From NCBI RefSeq assembly GCF_020144665.1, contig NZ_JAAHBQ010000047.1, positions 1-48,420 of the forward strand: a stretch of 48,420 bases of DNA, read 5' to 3'. Shown here one piece after another: positions 26,638-33,714 of this stretch. Each line of letters opens with the position of its first letter. Position 1 is the stretch's first letter. Source of the DNA: Oscillatoria salina IIICB1 (lineage in GTDB: Bacteria; Cyanobacteriota; Cyanobacteriia; Cyanobacteriales; SIO1D9). The notes beneath the pieces are model-generated. The model searched no databases. It was not told where the DNA came from and saw only the letters and a list, made by a program, of their open reading frames with translations. A program made the position numbers and the translations under genes.

Positions 26638-26891
26638 TCTTCTCCCCTCTCCTGGTAGGAGAGGGGTTGGGGGAGAGGTTATCATCAAATCAAAACCAAA
26701 TGCAAGTCATTAATAGTTGATTTTAATTGTTCCTAATCTTCTCCCCTCTCCTTGTAGGTGTTGGGGGAGAGGCGATCGTCAAATCAAAACCAAATGCGAG
26801 TCATTAATAGTTGATTTTAATTGTTCCTAATCTTCTCCCCTCTCCTCGTAGGAGAGGTATTGGGGGAGAGGTTATCAATGTAGCTAATTAA
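26638..26891. repeat. Second repeat block, about 89-bp period
   Basis: AAATCAAAACCAAATGC(A/G)AGTC followed by ATTAATAGTTGATTTTAATTG and a CTTCTCCCCTCTCC hairpin arm occurs twice, starting near 26691 and 26780. Each copy ends in the same GGTTGGGGGAGAGG-like element found at 26085-26105, 26485-26505 and, in degenerate form, at the very start of the window (1-20). It lies downstream of the convergent CHAT and DUF928 genes and may help end both transcripts. Confidence 0.8.
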
Positions 26892-27638
26892 TCACCGTTC
26901 GCTAATTAAAGGTTTACTTTCGCTTGTCGATTCTAACAAAGGTTTTTCCGCCACTTCAACCAATTCAACTAACTCTAAAAGTTGCGCCCATTGAGCAGCT
27001 AAACTAACATCATTCGGACGAGAATATCTTAATTGCGCGAGAATTGTCAAAGCATCGTTCCAAAGACCTGCTTCACGATATAATTCTACTTGTTCGTCAA
27101 GAGTTGCTTGTTGTAACTGAGAAGCAAGAGTTTGGTTGGGTTCAATTCTTTCAATCCAACCGTCTACAGAAACATCATTAGCGCGATTTTCAGGATTACA
27201 AATTACTGAGAAATACCAACGATATTTTTCGCCAACTTTTAAAGGTACTGAATCTTGAGGGTTTGAGAGCGGATAACTAACAATTCCTGCTGAAAGAGTT
27301 GGGGTAAATGTAGTTTCGTAAACTAAGCGATCTTGTTCGTCACGAAGCACAAACTCGATCGTTTTTCCTTCAGCATATTCCGGAAGATAGAAAAATAAAC
27401 TGGGGTTTTCTGCTACAGTTAAACTCAAGTTATTTTCTGGAATTAAAGCGGTGAGCGATCGCGCGCCGAAATTACAACCTCCACGAGTTCCACCACCAAC
27501 CCGTCTCCCTGGTAATCCTTGTCGAGGATTATTCGCTCTTTGGGCTAATACCTGTTCTGAAAAACTACTGGGAGTTATAATTAATATTGAGGCTAATCCG
27601 AGGGCGATCGCCAATTTTTTGGTAAATATTTGAGGCAT
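26892..27638 (-). CDS. DUF928 family exported protein
   Basis: A 248-residue protein from ATG 27638 (a TTG 27 bp further upstream would give 257). The signal peptide is KKLAIALGLASILIITPSSF, with a likely cleavage near VLAQ. A Gly/Arg-rich patch (GLPGRRVGGGTRGGC) leads into the conserved DUF928 core: SLTALIPENNLSLTVAENPS, LFFYLPEY, VYETTFTPT, GEKYRWYFSVICN. A helical tail follows with ASQLQQATLDEQVELYREAG, LWNDALTILAQLR. This family is common in cyanobacteria and usually lies near CHAT-TPR and TPS exoprotein genes, as here. Its biochemical role is not established. It probably works in the periplasm. It is convergent with the CHAT gene across the repeat region. Confidence 0.87.
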   Translation of the reverse strand: MPQIFTKKLAIALGLASILIITPSSFSEQVLAQRANNPRQGLPGRRVGGGTRGGCNFGARSLTALIPENNLSLTVAENPSLFFYLPEYAEGKTIEFVLRDEQDRLVYETTFTPTLSAGIVSYPLSNPQDSVPLKVGEKYRWYFSVICNPENRANDVSVDGWIERIEPNQTLASQLQQATLDEQVELYREAGLWNDALTILAQLRYSRPNDVSLAAQWAQLLELVELVEVAEKPLLESTSESKPLISER

Positions 27639-27837
27639 AGTGAGTAAATACTTATTTCTCAGCAAAATTGTTTAATTTTATTTCTGTATTTTCTGTAGAT
27701 GCCCCTTGATTTTTACAATAATTGGTCGCTCTGAGAAAAGGATCTGACTTGAGAAAGAAATTTATGTTAAGATGAAATCATTTCTTCAGAAAAAAATGAG
27801 GATTTCTCGATCAAGTTTAGCGCGCGATCGCCATTCT

Positions 27838-29382
27838 TTAAATACAACCAATCTCTTGCAGCATTTCTAACTGCTTTGATACAGGTGCAAGTTGATTTGC
27901 AGCCATCATCCCGCTAGCAGCGACTGCGGGTAAACCAATACCGGGAAATGTGGAATCTCCACAACAGAGCAATCCTGGTAAAGTAGTTTTATGACCGGGG
28001 AAAAAGCCTTTTCCGGCGGATATGGCTGGACCATAACTACCATGATATCTTCTCAGGAAGCGAGCATGGGTTAGTGGTGTTCCCACCAAAGTTACTTCAC
28101 AACGATCGCGAATATCGGGGATAATACGTTCTAAAGCTTGCCACATTACCTCGGCTCGTTGTTGTTTTTGGCGATCGTATTCTTCCGATTGACGATCTAA
28201 TTCTGACCAAAGTTGATAAGGTTCCGTAGCTGGTGTATAAACATGAATATTGTGCTTTCCTGGCGGCGCTAAACTAGGATCGAGCAAGGAAGGAATGGAA
28301 ATTGCGACAACATTTTGCGGTGCAGTTATTTCCCAATTATTAACTACCAGATAGTGACAATCTAAATCCTCTGGTAAATTTTCCCCGTCGATACCGAGAT
28401 GCAAGTGCATGAAACTATTACATTCGGGGGTAGTTTCGCGCGCAAATCTTTCTTTTGTCGATAAAGCTTTTTCTGGGAGTAACTTGAGTGTATCCCAAGT
28501 TGAAGCATTGGAGATGACAGCCCGACGCGCTTTGATTTGTTTACCGTTGCGTAAACTAACTCCAATTGCGCGATCGCCACTTACCAAAATTTCTTTAACA
28601 TGAGTAGAAAGCAGTAACTCACCACCATAACGCTGCAAACCTCTCACCAAAGCTTCTACCAAAGCCCCACCGCCGCCTATTGGGTAATCTAAGACGACAT
28701 TGGGGCGATACCACTCCGCAAACATAAAAGCCATTTCTGCGGCACTGGTTCCCTCAGCAGGCAGCCCTGAGAGCATAAAACAAAGGAGATTCAGCCAGTT
28801 ACGAATAAATGGATCTGTGACTACTTCATCCATAATCCGGGAAAAAGATCCACTGAGTTTGGCGATATTCGCCGCGTGACGCAGCAAAGCCGGGGCAAAC
28901 TTCCCCGCAGTCAAAATTGCACCGAAATCGAAGCGTAAAGCCGCAGGAGGGATAGCTACAGCCGCATCTGCAAAGGGGTGCATCACTTTTTGTAGTTTCC
29001 GCCATTGGGATTTTGCGTTTTTCCCACCAAATTGTTGCAAAACCTCACAAAATTCGTCCGCACCGACAGTAGCAGGAAATTTTCCTTCCGGCAACAGACA
29101 GCCCCAAGTATCATAAGTAACACAAGGTAAGTCTTCGGCGATCGCATCTAAAACTTGTCGTAACGGATTAGTCGAAGGACTGTAAGATAAACCTGAATGT
29201 AGCGAAGGTCCTGAATCAAATTTATAGCCATTGCGGGTAAAAGCATGAGCAGCACCACCAGGAATTGAATGACTTTCGCAGACAATTACCTCAAAACCAT
29301 AACGGGCTAGAAGTGCCGCACAGCATAAACCACCAATACCACTACCAATAACTACAATATCTGTGGAGATTGTTTCTGTCAT
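27838..29382 (-). CDS. FAD-dependent carotenoid isomerase/desaturase-like oxidoreductase (CrtISO/CrtH type)
   Basis: A 514-residue flavoprotein. The FAD-binding GSGIGGLCCAALLARYGFEV lies near residue 12-31, followed by ES..PGGAAHAFTRNGYKFDSG, typical of the phytoene desaturase/CrtISO superfamily. Further signatures are YPIGGGGALVEALVRGLQRY, ISNASTWDTLKLLP, and a C-terminal FAD-contact segment GLLCCGDSTFPGIGLPAVAA. CrtH isomerises poly-cis-lycopene to all-trans in cyanobacteria. Other paralogues in the family have different or unknown substrates, so the exact reaction is open. The start is taken as ATG 29382, although a TTG sits just before it. It is monocistronic, with divergent promoters toward the TIGR04255 operon. 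Confidence 0.8.
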   Translation of the reverse strand: MTETISTDIVVIGSGIGGLCCAALLARYGFEVIVCESHSIPGGAAHAFTRNGYKFDSGPSLHSGLSYSPSTNPLRQVLDAIAEDLPCVTYDTWGCLLPEGKFPATVGADEFCEVLQQFGGKNAKSQWRKLQKVMHPFADAAVAIPPAALRFDFGAILTAGKFAPALLRHAANIAKLSGSFSRIMDEVVTDPFIRNWLNLLCFMLSGLPAEGTSAAEMAFMFAEWYRPNVVLDYPIGGGGALVEALVRGLQRYGGELLLSTHVKEILVSGDRAIGVSLRNGKQIKARRAVISNASTWDTLKLLPEKALSTKERFARETTPECNSFMHLHLGIDGENLPEDLDCHYLVVNNWEITAPQNVVAISIPSLLDPSLAPPGKHNIHVYTPATEPYQLWSELDRQSEEYDRQKQQRAEVMWQALERIIPDIRDRCEVTLVGTPLTHARFLRRYHGSYGPAISAGKGFFPGHKTTLPGLLCCGDSTFPGIGLPAVAASGMMAANQLAPVSKQLEMLQEIGCI

Positions 29383-29385
29383 CAA

Positions 29386-29633
29386 TTACTGCTGTGAACT
29401 CTAACTGGAGAGGGTAGTGGTAGATGTTTAAAGGCACTAGCTTTTGACTTATGTCTATAAAAATAATCCACAAACTCTTGCTCCATCTTGACTTTAGCCT
29501 ATTTTATATGTATAAAGTATTAAAGTAGGTTAAGATGTATATAAGGTTTATTCAAAAATACGATGATAAGTAAAATTTTCTAACTATACATATAATAAAT
29601 ATTCTCTTAAAAAAAATCAAACAATAACTGATA
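29386..29633. promoter_or_regulatory. AT-rich divergent promoter region
   Basis: About 248 bp separate the CrtH-like gene (minus) from the TIGR04255 operon (plus). The half nearest the operon is very AT-rich (TATATGTATAAAGTATTAAAG, ATACATATAATAAAT) and contains several TATAAT-like boxes. No open frame or strong palindrome was seen. A specific promoter cannot be assigned. Confidence 0.4.
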
Positions 29634-30479
29634 ATGACTGAATTTGAAATTTTTAGTAATCCACCAATTATTGAATCAATCATTGATATAAGAGTCAATC
29701 TTACAAAAGATACGGCTTTATCCGATTTTGTTAAAATTCATGAAAATATAATTTCAGAATTTCCAGAAAGAAGAATTACCATGAATTTAACTGGAAATTT
29801 TGCCATCAACCTAGAAAAATTTAAAATCGATAATCTTGATGTACTTGATGTAACCAAGGATTTAGTAACAGAAAAAATTGAAGAAACAGAACAGAATAAT
29901 ATTCCTGAATACCTTAATTTTTCCAGTGCTAATAAACAAGATGGTTTTCTTTTTATATCCAATGATAAAAAAAGGTTTTTAGAAGTGGGTTTAAATGGTT
30001 TTACTTTTAGTAGAATAGCCCCTTATACCAACTGGAGCGATTTTTATAGTGAAGCTTTTGAACTATGGAATCAATATATACACATTACCAAATCAGGTGA
30101 AATTACCCGTTTGGGATTGAGATATATTAATAGAATAAAAATTCCTTTTGAACCGCCTGTCAACCTAGGAGACTATCTTCGAATAATTCCTGAGATTCCA
30201 AATGATGTTTCAGTTGTACTATCAGAGTATTTTATGAAATTAGTTCTCTTTGATACTAATTACCCCAAATCTCAAGCTATTCTCACGCAAGCTGTAGAAG
30301 AAGGGAATGAAAAAGATATTATCCCTTTAATCCTTGACATAGACGTATTTCAGAAAAAGAAAACTAATTTAGTAGATACCAGCAAGATTAAAAAAATTTT
30401 TCAAGAGGAATTAAGAGAATTTAGAAATAAAGTTTTCTTTGGAAGTATAACTGAAAGAACGAAGGAGTTATTTCGATGA
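29634..30479 (+). CDS. TIGR04255 family protein
   Basis: A 281-residue protein opening FEIFSNPPIIESIIDIRVNL and containing GFTFSRIAPYTNWSDFYSEA and EITRLGLRYINRIKIP, signatures of the sporadically distributed TIGR04255 family. No enzymatic motif, membrane helix or signal peptide is seen, so it is probably cytoplasmic. The role of the family is unestablished. Its scattered distribution suggests horizontal movement, and some members neighbour defence-like genes. Here it starts a three-gene operon and its stop codon overlaps the next start (ATGA at 30476-30479). The three genes lack HIP1 sites and are more AT-rich than their neighbours. No good Shine-Dalgarno precedes ATG 29634. Confidence 0.75.
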   Translation: MTEFEIFSNPPIIESIIDIRVNLTKDTALSDFVKIHENIISEFPERRITMNLTGNFAINLEKFKIDNLDVLDVTKDLVTEKIEETEQNNIPEYLNFSSANKQDGFLFISNDKKRFLEVGLNGFTFSRIAPYTNWSDFYSEAFELWNQYIHITKSGEITRLGLRYINRIKIPFEPPVNLGDYLRIIPEIPNDVSVVLSEYFMKLVLFDTNYPKSQAILTQAVEEGNEKDIIPLILDIDVFQKKKTNLVDTSKIKKIFQEELREFRNKVFFGSITERTKELFR

Positions 30480-31030
30480 GTGCAATATTAGTGCCATTCG
30501 TGCCAATTAGAAATAATGAGCAAAGTTCAGGTATAAGCAAAGATTATGGTAAACTTGAGCGAGCTTCCACTCTTGCTAGAGAACATTATGATTCAAGACT
30601 CTCTAATTTTTCTGAACTAATTTTCCTAGAGTTAGTTAATTGTCAGAGTTTTGAAGATTTAAAGAAAAGAATTCATAATATCAGTGAAAAAATTGAAGAT
30701 GGTGAAAGAGTTCTAAATAATATCGATCTCAAATTTCTTTCTTCAACTCTTAGATATTCAAACTGTTTATTCTTTTCGATTTTCGTCCAACTATTAGAAC
30801 CAATGTTGGAAAACCAATATTATAATCAATTTGCTCAAAGTATGGTTAGACTTCTTTTGGTAGATAATAGAGCAACAGCTAGATATGCAGCTTTAGAAAT
30901 AATTGGATCTGGACTTGGCACATCCCAGGTTGCAGATAACCTTTTGCGCGAGGCGCTTTTTTTTCTTAAGGATGAAACAGAAATCTATATCTCTAAGTAC
31001 CTAGAAAGATTAAAGGGAACAGACGGTTAA
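30476..31030 (+). CDS. Uncharacterised protein, second gene of TIGR04255 operon
   Basis: A 184-residue soluble protein I do not recognise. It begins MSAILVPFVPIRNNEQSSGI, followed by a helical region with LSNFSELIFLELVNCQSFED and a C-terminal part, QNQYYNQFAQSMVRLLLVDN-like then RATARYAALEIIGSGLG. The last 60 residues look like HEAT-like helices. No catalytic motif is evident. It overlaps the upstream gene by 4 bp and the downstream gene by 1 bp (TAATG), so all three are probably translated together and work as a unit. The upstream GAAGGAG-like sequence inside the preceding gene (30460-30467) can act as ribosome-binding site. Confidence 0.75.
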   Translation: MSAILVPFVPIRNNEQSSGISKDYGKLERASTLAREHYDSRLSNFSELIFLELVNCQSFEDLKKRIHNISEKIEDGERVLNNIDLKFLSSTLRYSNCLFFSIFVQLLEPMLENQYYNQFAQSMVRLLLVDNRATARYAALEIIGSGLGTSQVADNLLREALFFLKDETEIYISKYLERLKGTDG

Positions 31031-31533
31031 TGAAATACTTTGTTAGGAAAGTGGAAACTTTGCAAATGTGGCAAGAAGGAAAAAATTCCAAAAAGGTTCT
31101 TTCAGATTTACATTTAATAGCGTATACACTAGATCTCACTGCTGGAACAAGAAAGCCTTCTTTCTGGTTAGTTGAAAAAGGTGAAAAACTAGAAGAAAAC
31201 TTAGAGAAAATTGCTCTAGGTATGCAATTAAGATCTGGTAGTTTAAAAAGCGTAAGATTAGTCTTGTTTGAAGAAGAATGCTTTACAAACCTCTTAAAAC
31301 TAAAGCAAGCTTCTGATTTTCCTGTCAAAAGTGTAATGGACTTCCATTATGAGCTTACTTCTGTTAAACCTGATGTAATAAAAACAATTATAAATAAGTT
31401 TTTGAGTTGTCAAGGTTTTTTTAGAGAGTTTCTTAAAGCTAAACCTGGCGAAGTTAATATGAAAGTGATTACTCAAAAATATTTACAAGATGTTTCTCCT
31501 GAGTACCAAAATATCGCAAAGAAGTGGATTTGA
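31030..31533 (+). CDS. Uncharacterised protein, third gene of TIGR04255 operon
   Basis: A 167-residue protein of unknown family. It starts MKYFVRKVETLQMWQEGKNS and includes LIAYTLDLTAGTRKPSFWLV, a mixed alpha/beta region, then a Lys-rich helical C-terminus ending NIAKKWI. No membrane helix, zinc motif or nuclease signature was seen. Its A shares the last base of the previous stop (TAATG at 31028-31032), a strong sign of translational coupling. Base composition matches the other two genes of the operon and differs from surrounding chromosomal genes. The function cannot be assigned from the sequence. Confidence 0.72.
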   Translation: MKYFVRKVETLQMWQEGKNSKKVLSDLHLIAYTLDLTAGTRKPSFWLVEKGEKLEENLEKIALGMQLRSGSLKSVRLVLFEEECFTNLLKLKQASDFPVKSVMDFHYELTSVKPDVIKTIINKFLSCQGFFREFLKAKPGEVNMKVITQKYLQDVSPEYQNIAKKWI

Positions 31534-31893
31534 GTAAAATGATGAACTAAGTAATTGAATTCTTTAACGATAAAATTCATATTTATTGATAAAAAAACTG
31601 AGTTAAAATTGGCTAATCAAGTTGAAAGTAGGGGGTTGAGCTGTTCTGATCCCAGCTAATCGCTCTTCCGTAACTTTGAGAAAATTCAATAAAATTACTT
31701 TTTTTCAGCCTACGAATTCCTAATAATCAAAAGTTTACCCCTGTTTGACAAAAGAGTTTGTCCCCTTAAGTTTACTTAAAAGTATAACTTTACCCATAAT
31801 CTTGCCACCGTAGCTTTGAAGCATAACCCTACCGAAACGGCAAAGTTATGGTTCAAGTCACAATACCGAACAGCAAAATAAACCAATTAAAAA
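31534..31893. other. Intergenic region, nothing assignable
   Basis: About 360 bp between the TIGR04255 operon and tRNA-Val. The sequence is AT-rich with short direct repeats only (TTTACTTAAAAGTATAACTTT). No convincing open frame, terminator hairpin or RNA gene was found. The stretch adjoining a tRNA could hold an old integration boundary, but no attachment-site duplication of the tRNA 3' end was seen. Confidence 0.4.
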
Positions 31894-31967
31894 TGGACGT
31901 AACTGGATTCGAACCAGTGACCTCCACGATGTCAACGTGGCGCTCTAACCAACTGAGCTATACGTCC
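31894..31967 (-). tRNA. tRNA-Val(GAC)
   Basis: The reverse strand folds as a 74-base tRNA. The acceptor GGACGTA pairs with TACGTCC, with discriminator A. The D-arm is GCTCAGTTGGTTAGAGC. The anticodon stem CCACG/CGTGG has loop TTGACAT (anticodon GAC). The T-arm is CTGGTTCGAATCCAG. The CCA end is not encoded (TTT follows). GAC reads GUC/GUU valine codons. Confidence 0.95.
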
Positions 31968-32150
31968 TCACGAACAACCAATATAACACATAAATTCTCA
32001 AATAGGCAAACCTGAGCAAATTTTTTCTCCTTGAGACGGGAAACAAACGTGAAAAGCGGCAAAATTAAGAAAACGATCGCTGCAAATGGCATTTTCTGCG
32101 TAAAGGTTTGCTAAAATATCTTGGGTCACTAAACCTAAGTACGATCGCCT

Positions 32151-32654
32151 TTGAGTCAATCAATAGATATCCAACAAATAGATACATTGGCACAGGAACT
32201 GGCGACTATTCAGCAAACTGGTTCAAAACGGATTGCTTTATTGGGTTCGCGCCATGTTCCAATTACTCATCAGAATTTGATCGAGATGATGAGCTATGCT
32301 CTAGTTTTAGCAGGTAATCGTCTGATCACTTCTGGTTCGTCAGGGACGAATTCGGCGGCAATTAAGGGAGCTATGCGTGCCGATGCTAACTTATTAACCG
32401 TAATTTTGCCGCAAAGTCTCGATCGCCAACCGCGAGAGTCGCGAGATCAACTCGAAAAGGTGATTCATCTGGTAGAGAAACCGGAAAACGATCGCCTGTC
32501 GCTGGCAGAAGCTAGTTCTTTATGTAACGCTGAGATTGTTTCTCGCTGTCAGCAATTGATTTGTTTTGCTTTTCACGACAGCCACACGCTGCTGAAAACT
32601 TGTGAAGAGGCAGAAGAACAACGCAAACTGGTAACATTATTCTATTTCGATTAG
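32151..32654 (+). CDS. DNA recombination-mediator protein A-like Rossmann protein
   Basis: A 167-residue protein with the DprA/SMF-like nucleotide-binding fold: KRIALLGSRHVPITHQNLIE, a Rossmann start, then LVLAGNRLITSGSSGTNSAA and a second half with SLAEASSLCNAEIVSRCQQL. It is much shorter than full DprA (about 300-370 residues), lacking both SAM-like and winged-helix domains. Such short forms are common in cyanobacteria. Full DprA loads RecA on incoming single-stranded DNA. Whether the short form does so is unknown. The only plausible start is TTG 32151, with no clear Shine-Dalgarno. It is 3 bp upstream of the MAPEG gene, so the two are probably co-transcribed. Confidence 0.75.
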   Translation: MSQSIDIQQIDTLAQELATIQQTGSKRIALLGSRHVPITHQNLIEMMSYALVLAGNRLITSGSSGTNSAAIKGAMRADANLLTVILPQSLDRQPRESRDQLEKVIHLVEKPENDRLSLAEASSLCNAEIVSRCQQLICFAFHDSHTLLKTCEEAEEQRKLVTLFYFD

Positions 32655-32657
32655 GTA

Positions 32658-33071
32658 ATGAGTATCTCGATGCCGGAAATTTTGCTCTACGCGATCGCGG
32701 GAGCAGCTTTTTTAATTTACGTTCCTTTTTTTGTCGTCGCTTATGCTCGTGCTAAGGGAGGATACGAGTATTTGGCAACTCCTCGCGCGATGCTTGACAA
32801 GTTGCCAGATTACGCCCAACGAGCAACTTGGGCGCACCAAAACTCGTTTGAAGCGTTTATAATTTTTTCTGCTGCGGCTCTGATGGCATATGTGACGGGT
32901 GTAGACTCGTTAGTAGGTTTTGGGGCTGTAATAGCATTTTTGGTGGCAAGATTGCTTTATTCGGTTTTCTATATTGCCAACATTCCCTTGGGGCGATCGC
33001 TGATGTTTGGCATCGGTTCTCTTTCTAGTATTACCCTGGTTGTGTTGAGCTTGTTGAATCTCAACAGCTAA
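32658..33071 (+). CDS. MAPEG family membrane protein
   Basis: A 137-residue integral membrane protein with four hydrophobic helices (about 7-27, 55-75, 78-100, 110-133). The MAPEG signature region is RATWAHQNSFEAFIIFSAAA and the third-helix segment is VARLLYSVFYIANIPLGRSL. Eukaryotic MAPEG proteins are glutathione transferases/peroxidases in eicosanoid and xenobiotic metabolism. Bacterial members are poorly characterised and usually sit in the inner membrane. It follows the DprA-like gene by 3 bp. ATG 32658 follows TTAGGTA, a weak ribosome-binding site. Length and topology fit the family. Confidence 0.88.
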   Translation: MSISMPEILLYAIAGAAFLIYVPFFVVAYARAKGGYEYLATPRAMLDKLPDYAQRATWAHQNSFEAFIIFSAAALMAYVTGVDSLVGFGAVIAFLVARLLYSVFYIANIPLGRSLMFGIGSLSSITLVVLSLLNLNS

Positions 33072-33165
33072 ATAAATAAAATTAATTGGGTAAGGCGGTT
33101 GGCTTTTCACACTGAAAGTCAATCGTTTTCTATCTTTCTTGAAAAATAACCTTTAATAATTGCTT

Positions 33166-33657
33166 ATGGCTTCTAACTATTCTTTTGACATTGTCAGCGA
33201 TTTTGATTATCAAGAAATGGTCAATGCTGTCGATCAAACCAATCGCGAAATTAAAAGCCGTTATGATTTGAAAAATACCCAAACTACGGTTGATTTGGAA
33301 CCAGAAAAAATTATTGTCAATACTGACAGCGATTTGACTCTTAATGCTGTAGACGATATTCTGCGTGCGAAAGCGGCTAAACGCAATTTGTCTCAGAAAA
33401 TCTTTGATTTTGGTAAACCTGAGTCTGCGGGTGGAAATCGCGTGCGTCAGGAAATTAAGCTCCAAAAAGGAATTAGTCAAGAACTTGCTAAAAAAATTAG
33501 CAAAATGATTCGAGATAATTTCAAAAAAATTCAAGCTTCAATTCAAGGTGATGCGGTGCGGGTTTCTAGTAAGTCGAAAGATGATTTACAAGAGGTGATA
33601 ACACTGTTGAAACAGGAAGATTTTCCCGTTCCTTTGCAATTCAACAATTATCGTTAA
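33166..33657 (+). CDS. yajQ: YajQ family nucleotide-binding protein
   Basis: A 163-residue soluble protein with the YajQ pattern throughout: [20 protein letters not shown] at the start, [18 protein letters not shown], then [20 protein letters not shown], and the final [20 protein letters not shown]. Family members bind nucleotides. A Xanthomonas member was reported to bind cyclic di-GMP and act as a regulator, but that is not general. ATG 33166 is preferred because the family starts (M)xSFDIVS. A TTG at 33160 would add two residues. It ends before a palindromic element and the convergent kinase gene. Confidence 0.92.
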   Translation: MASNYSFDIVSDFDYQEMVNAVDQTNREIKSRYDLKNTQTTVDLEPEKIIVNTDSDLTLNAVDDILRAKAAKRNLSQKIFDFGKPESAGGNRVRQEIKLQKGISQELAKKISKMIRDNFKKIQASIQGDAVRVSSKSKDDLQEVITLLKQEDFPVPLQFNNYR

Positions 33658-33674
33658 TTATCCCAATTATTAGA

Positions 33675-33695
33675 AGACGTAGCCGTGCTACGTCT
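33675..33695. terminator. Palindromic element between convergent genes
   Basis: AGACGTAGC-CGT-GCTACGTCT is a 9-bp perfect stem with a 3-base loop, placed between the ends of yajQ and the kinase gene. A related hairpin (AGAGACGT...ACGTCTCT) lies at 44542-44566 between another convergent pair. It probably works as a bidirectional terminator or is a small dispersed palindromic repeat. Confidence 0.65.
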
Positions 33696-33714
33696 CTACT
33701 TCAATTTATCTAAA

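Noticed and set aside
25893..26891. Possible CRISPR array
   Set aside because: Repeat units are long, nested and separated by non-unique DNA rather than 25-50-base direct repeats with unique spacers. No cas gene is in the window.
31534..32150. Integration boundary (attL/attR) at tRNA-Val
   Set aside because: The neighbouring operon looks acquired, but no duplicate of the tRNA 3' end and no integrase gene was found in the window.
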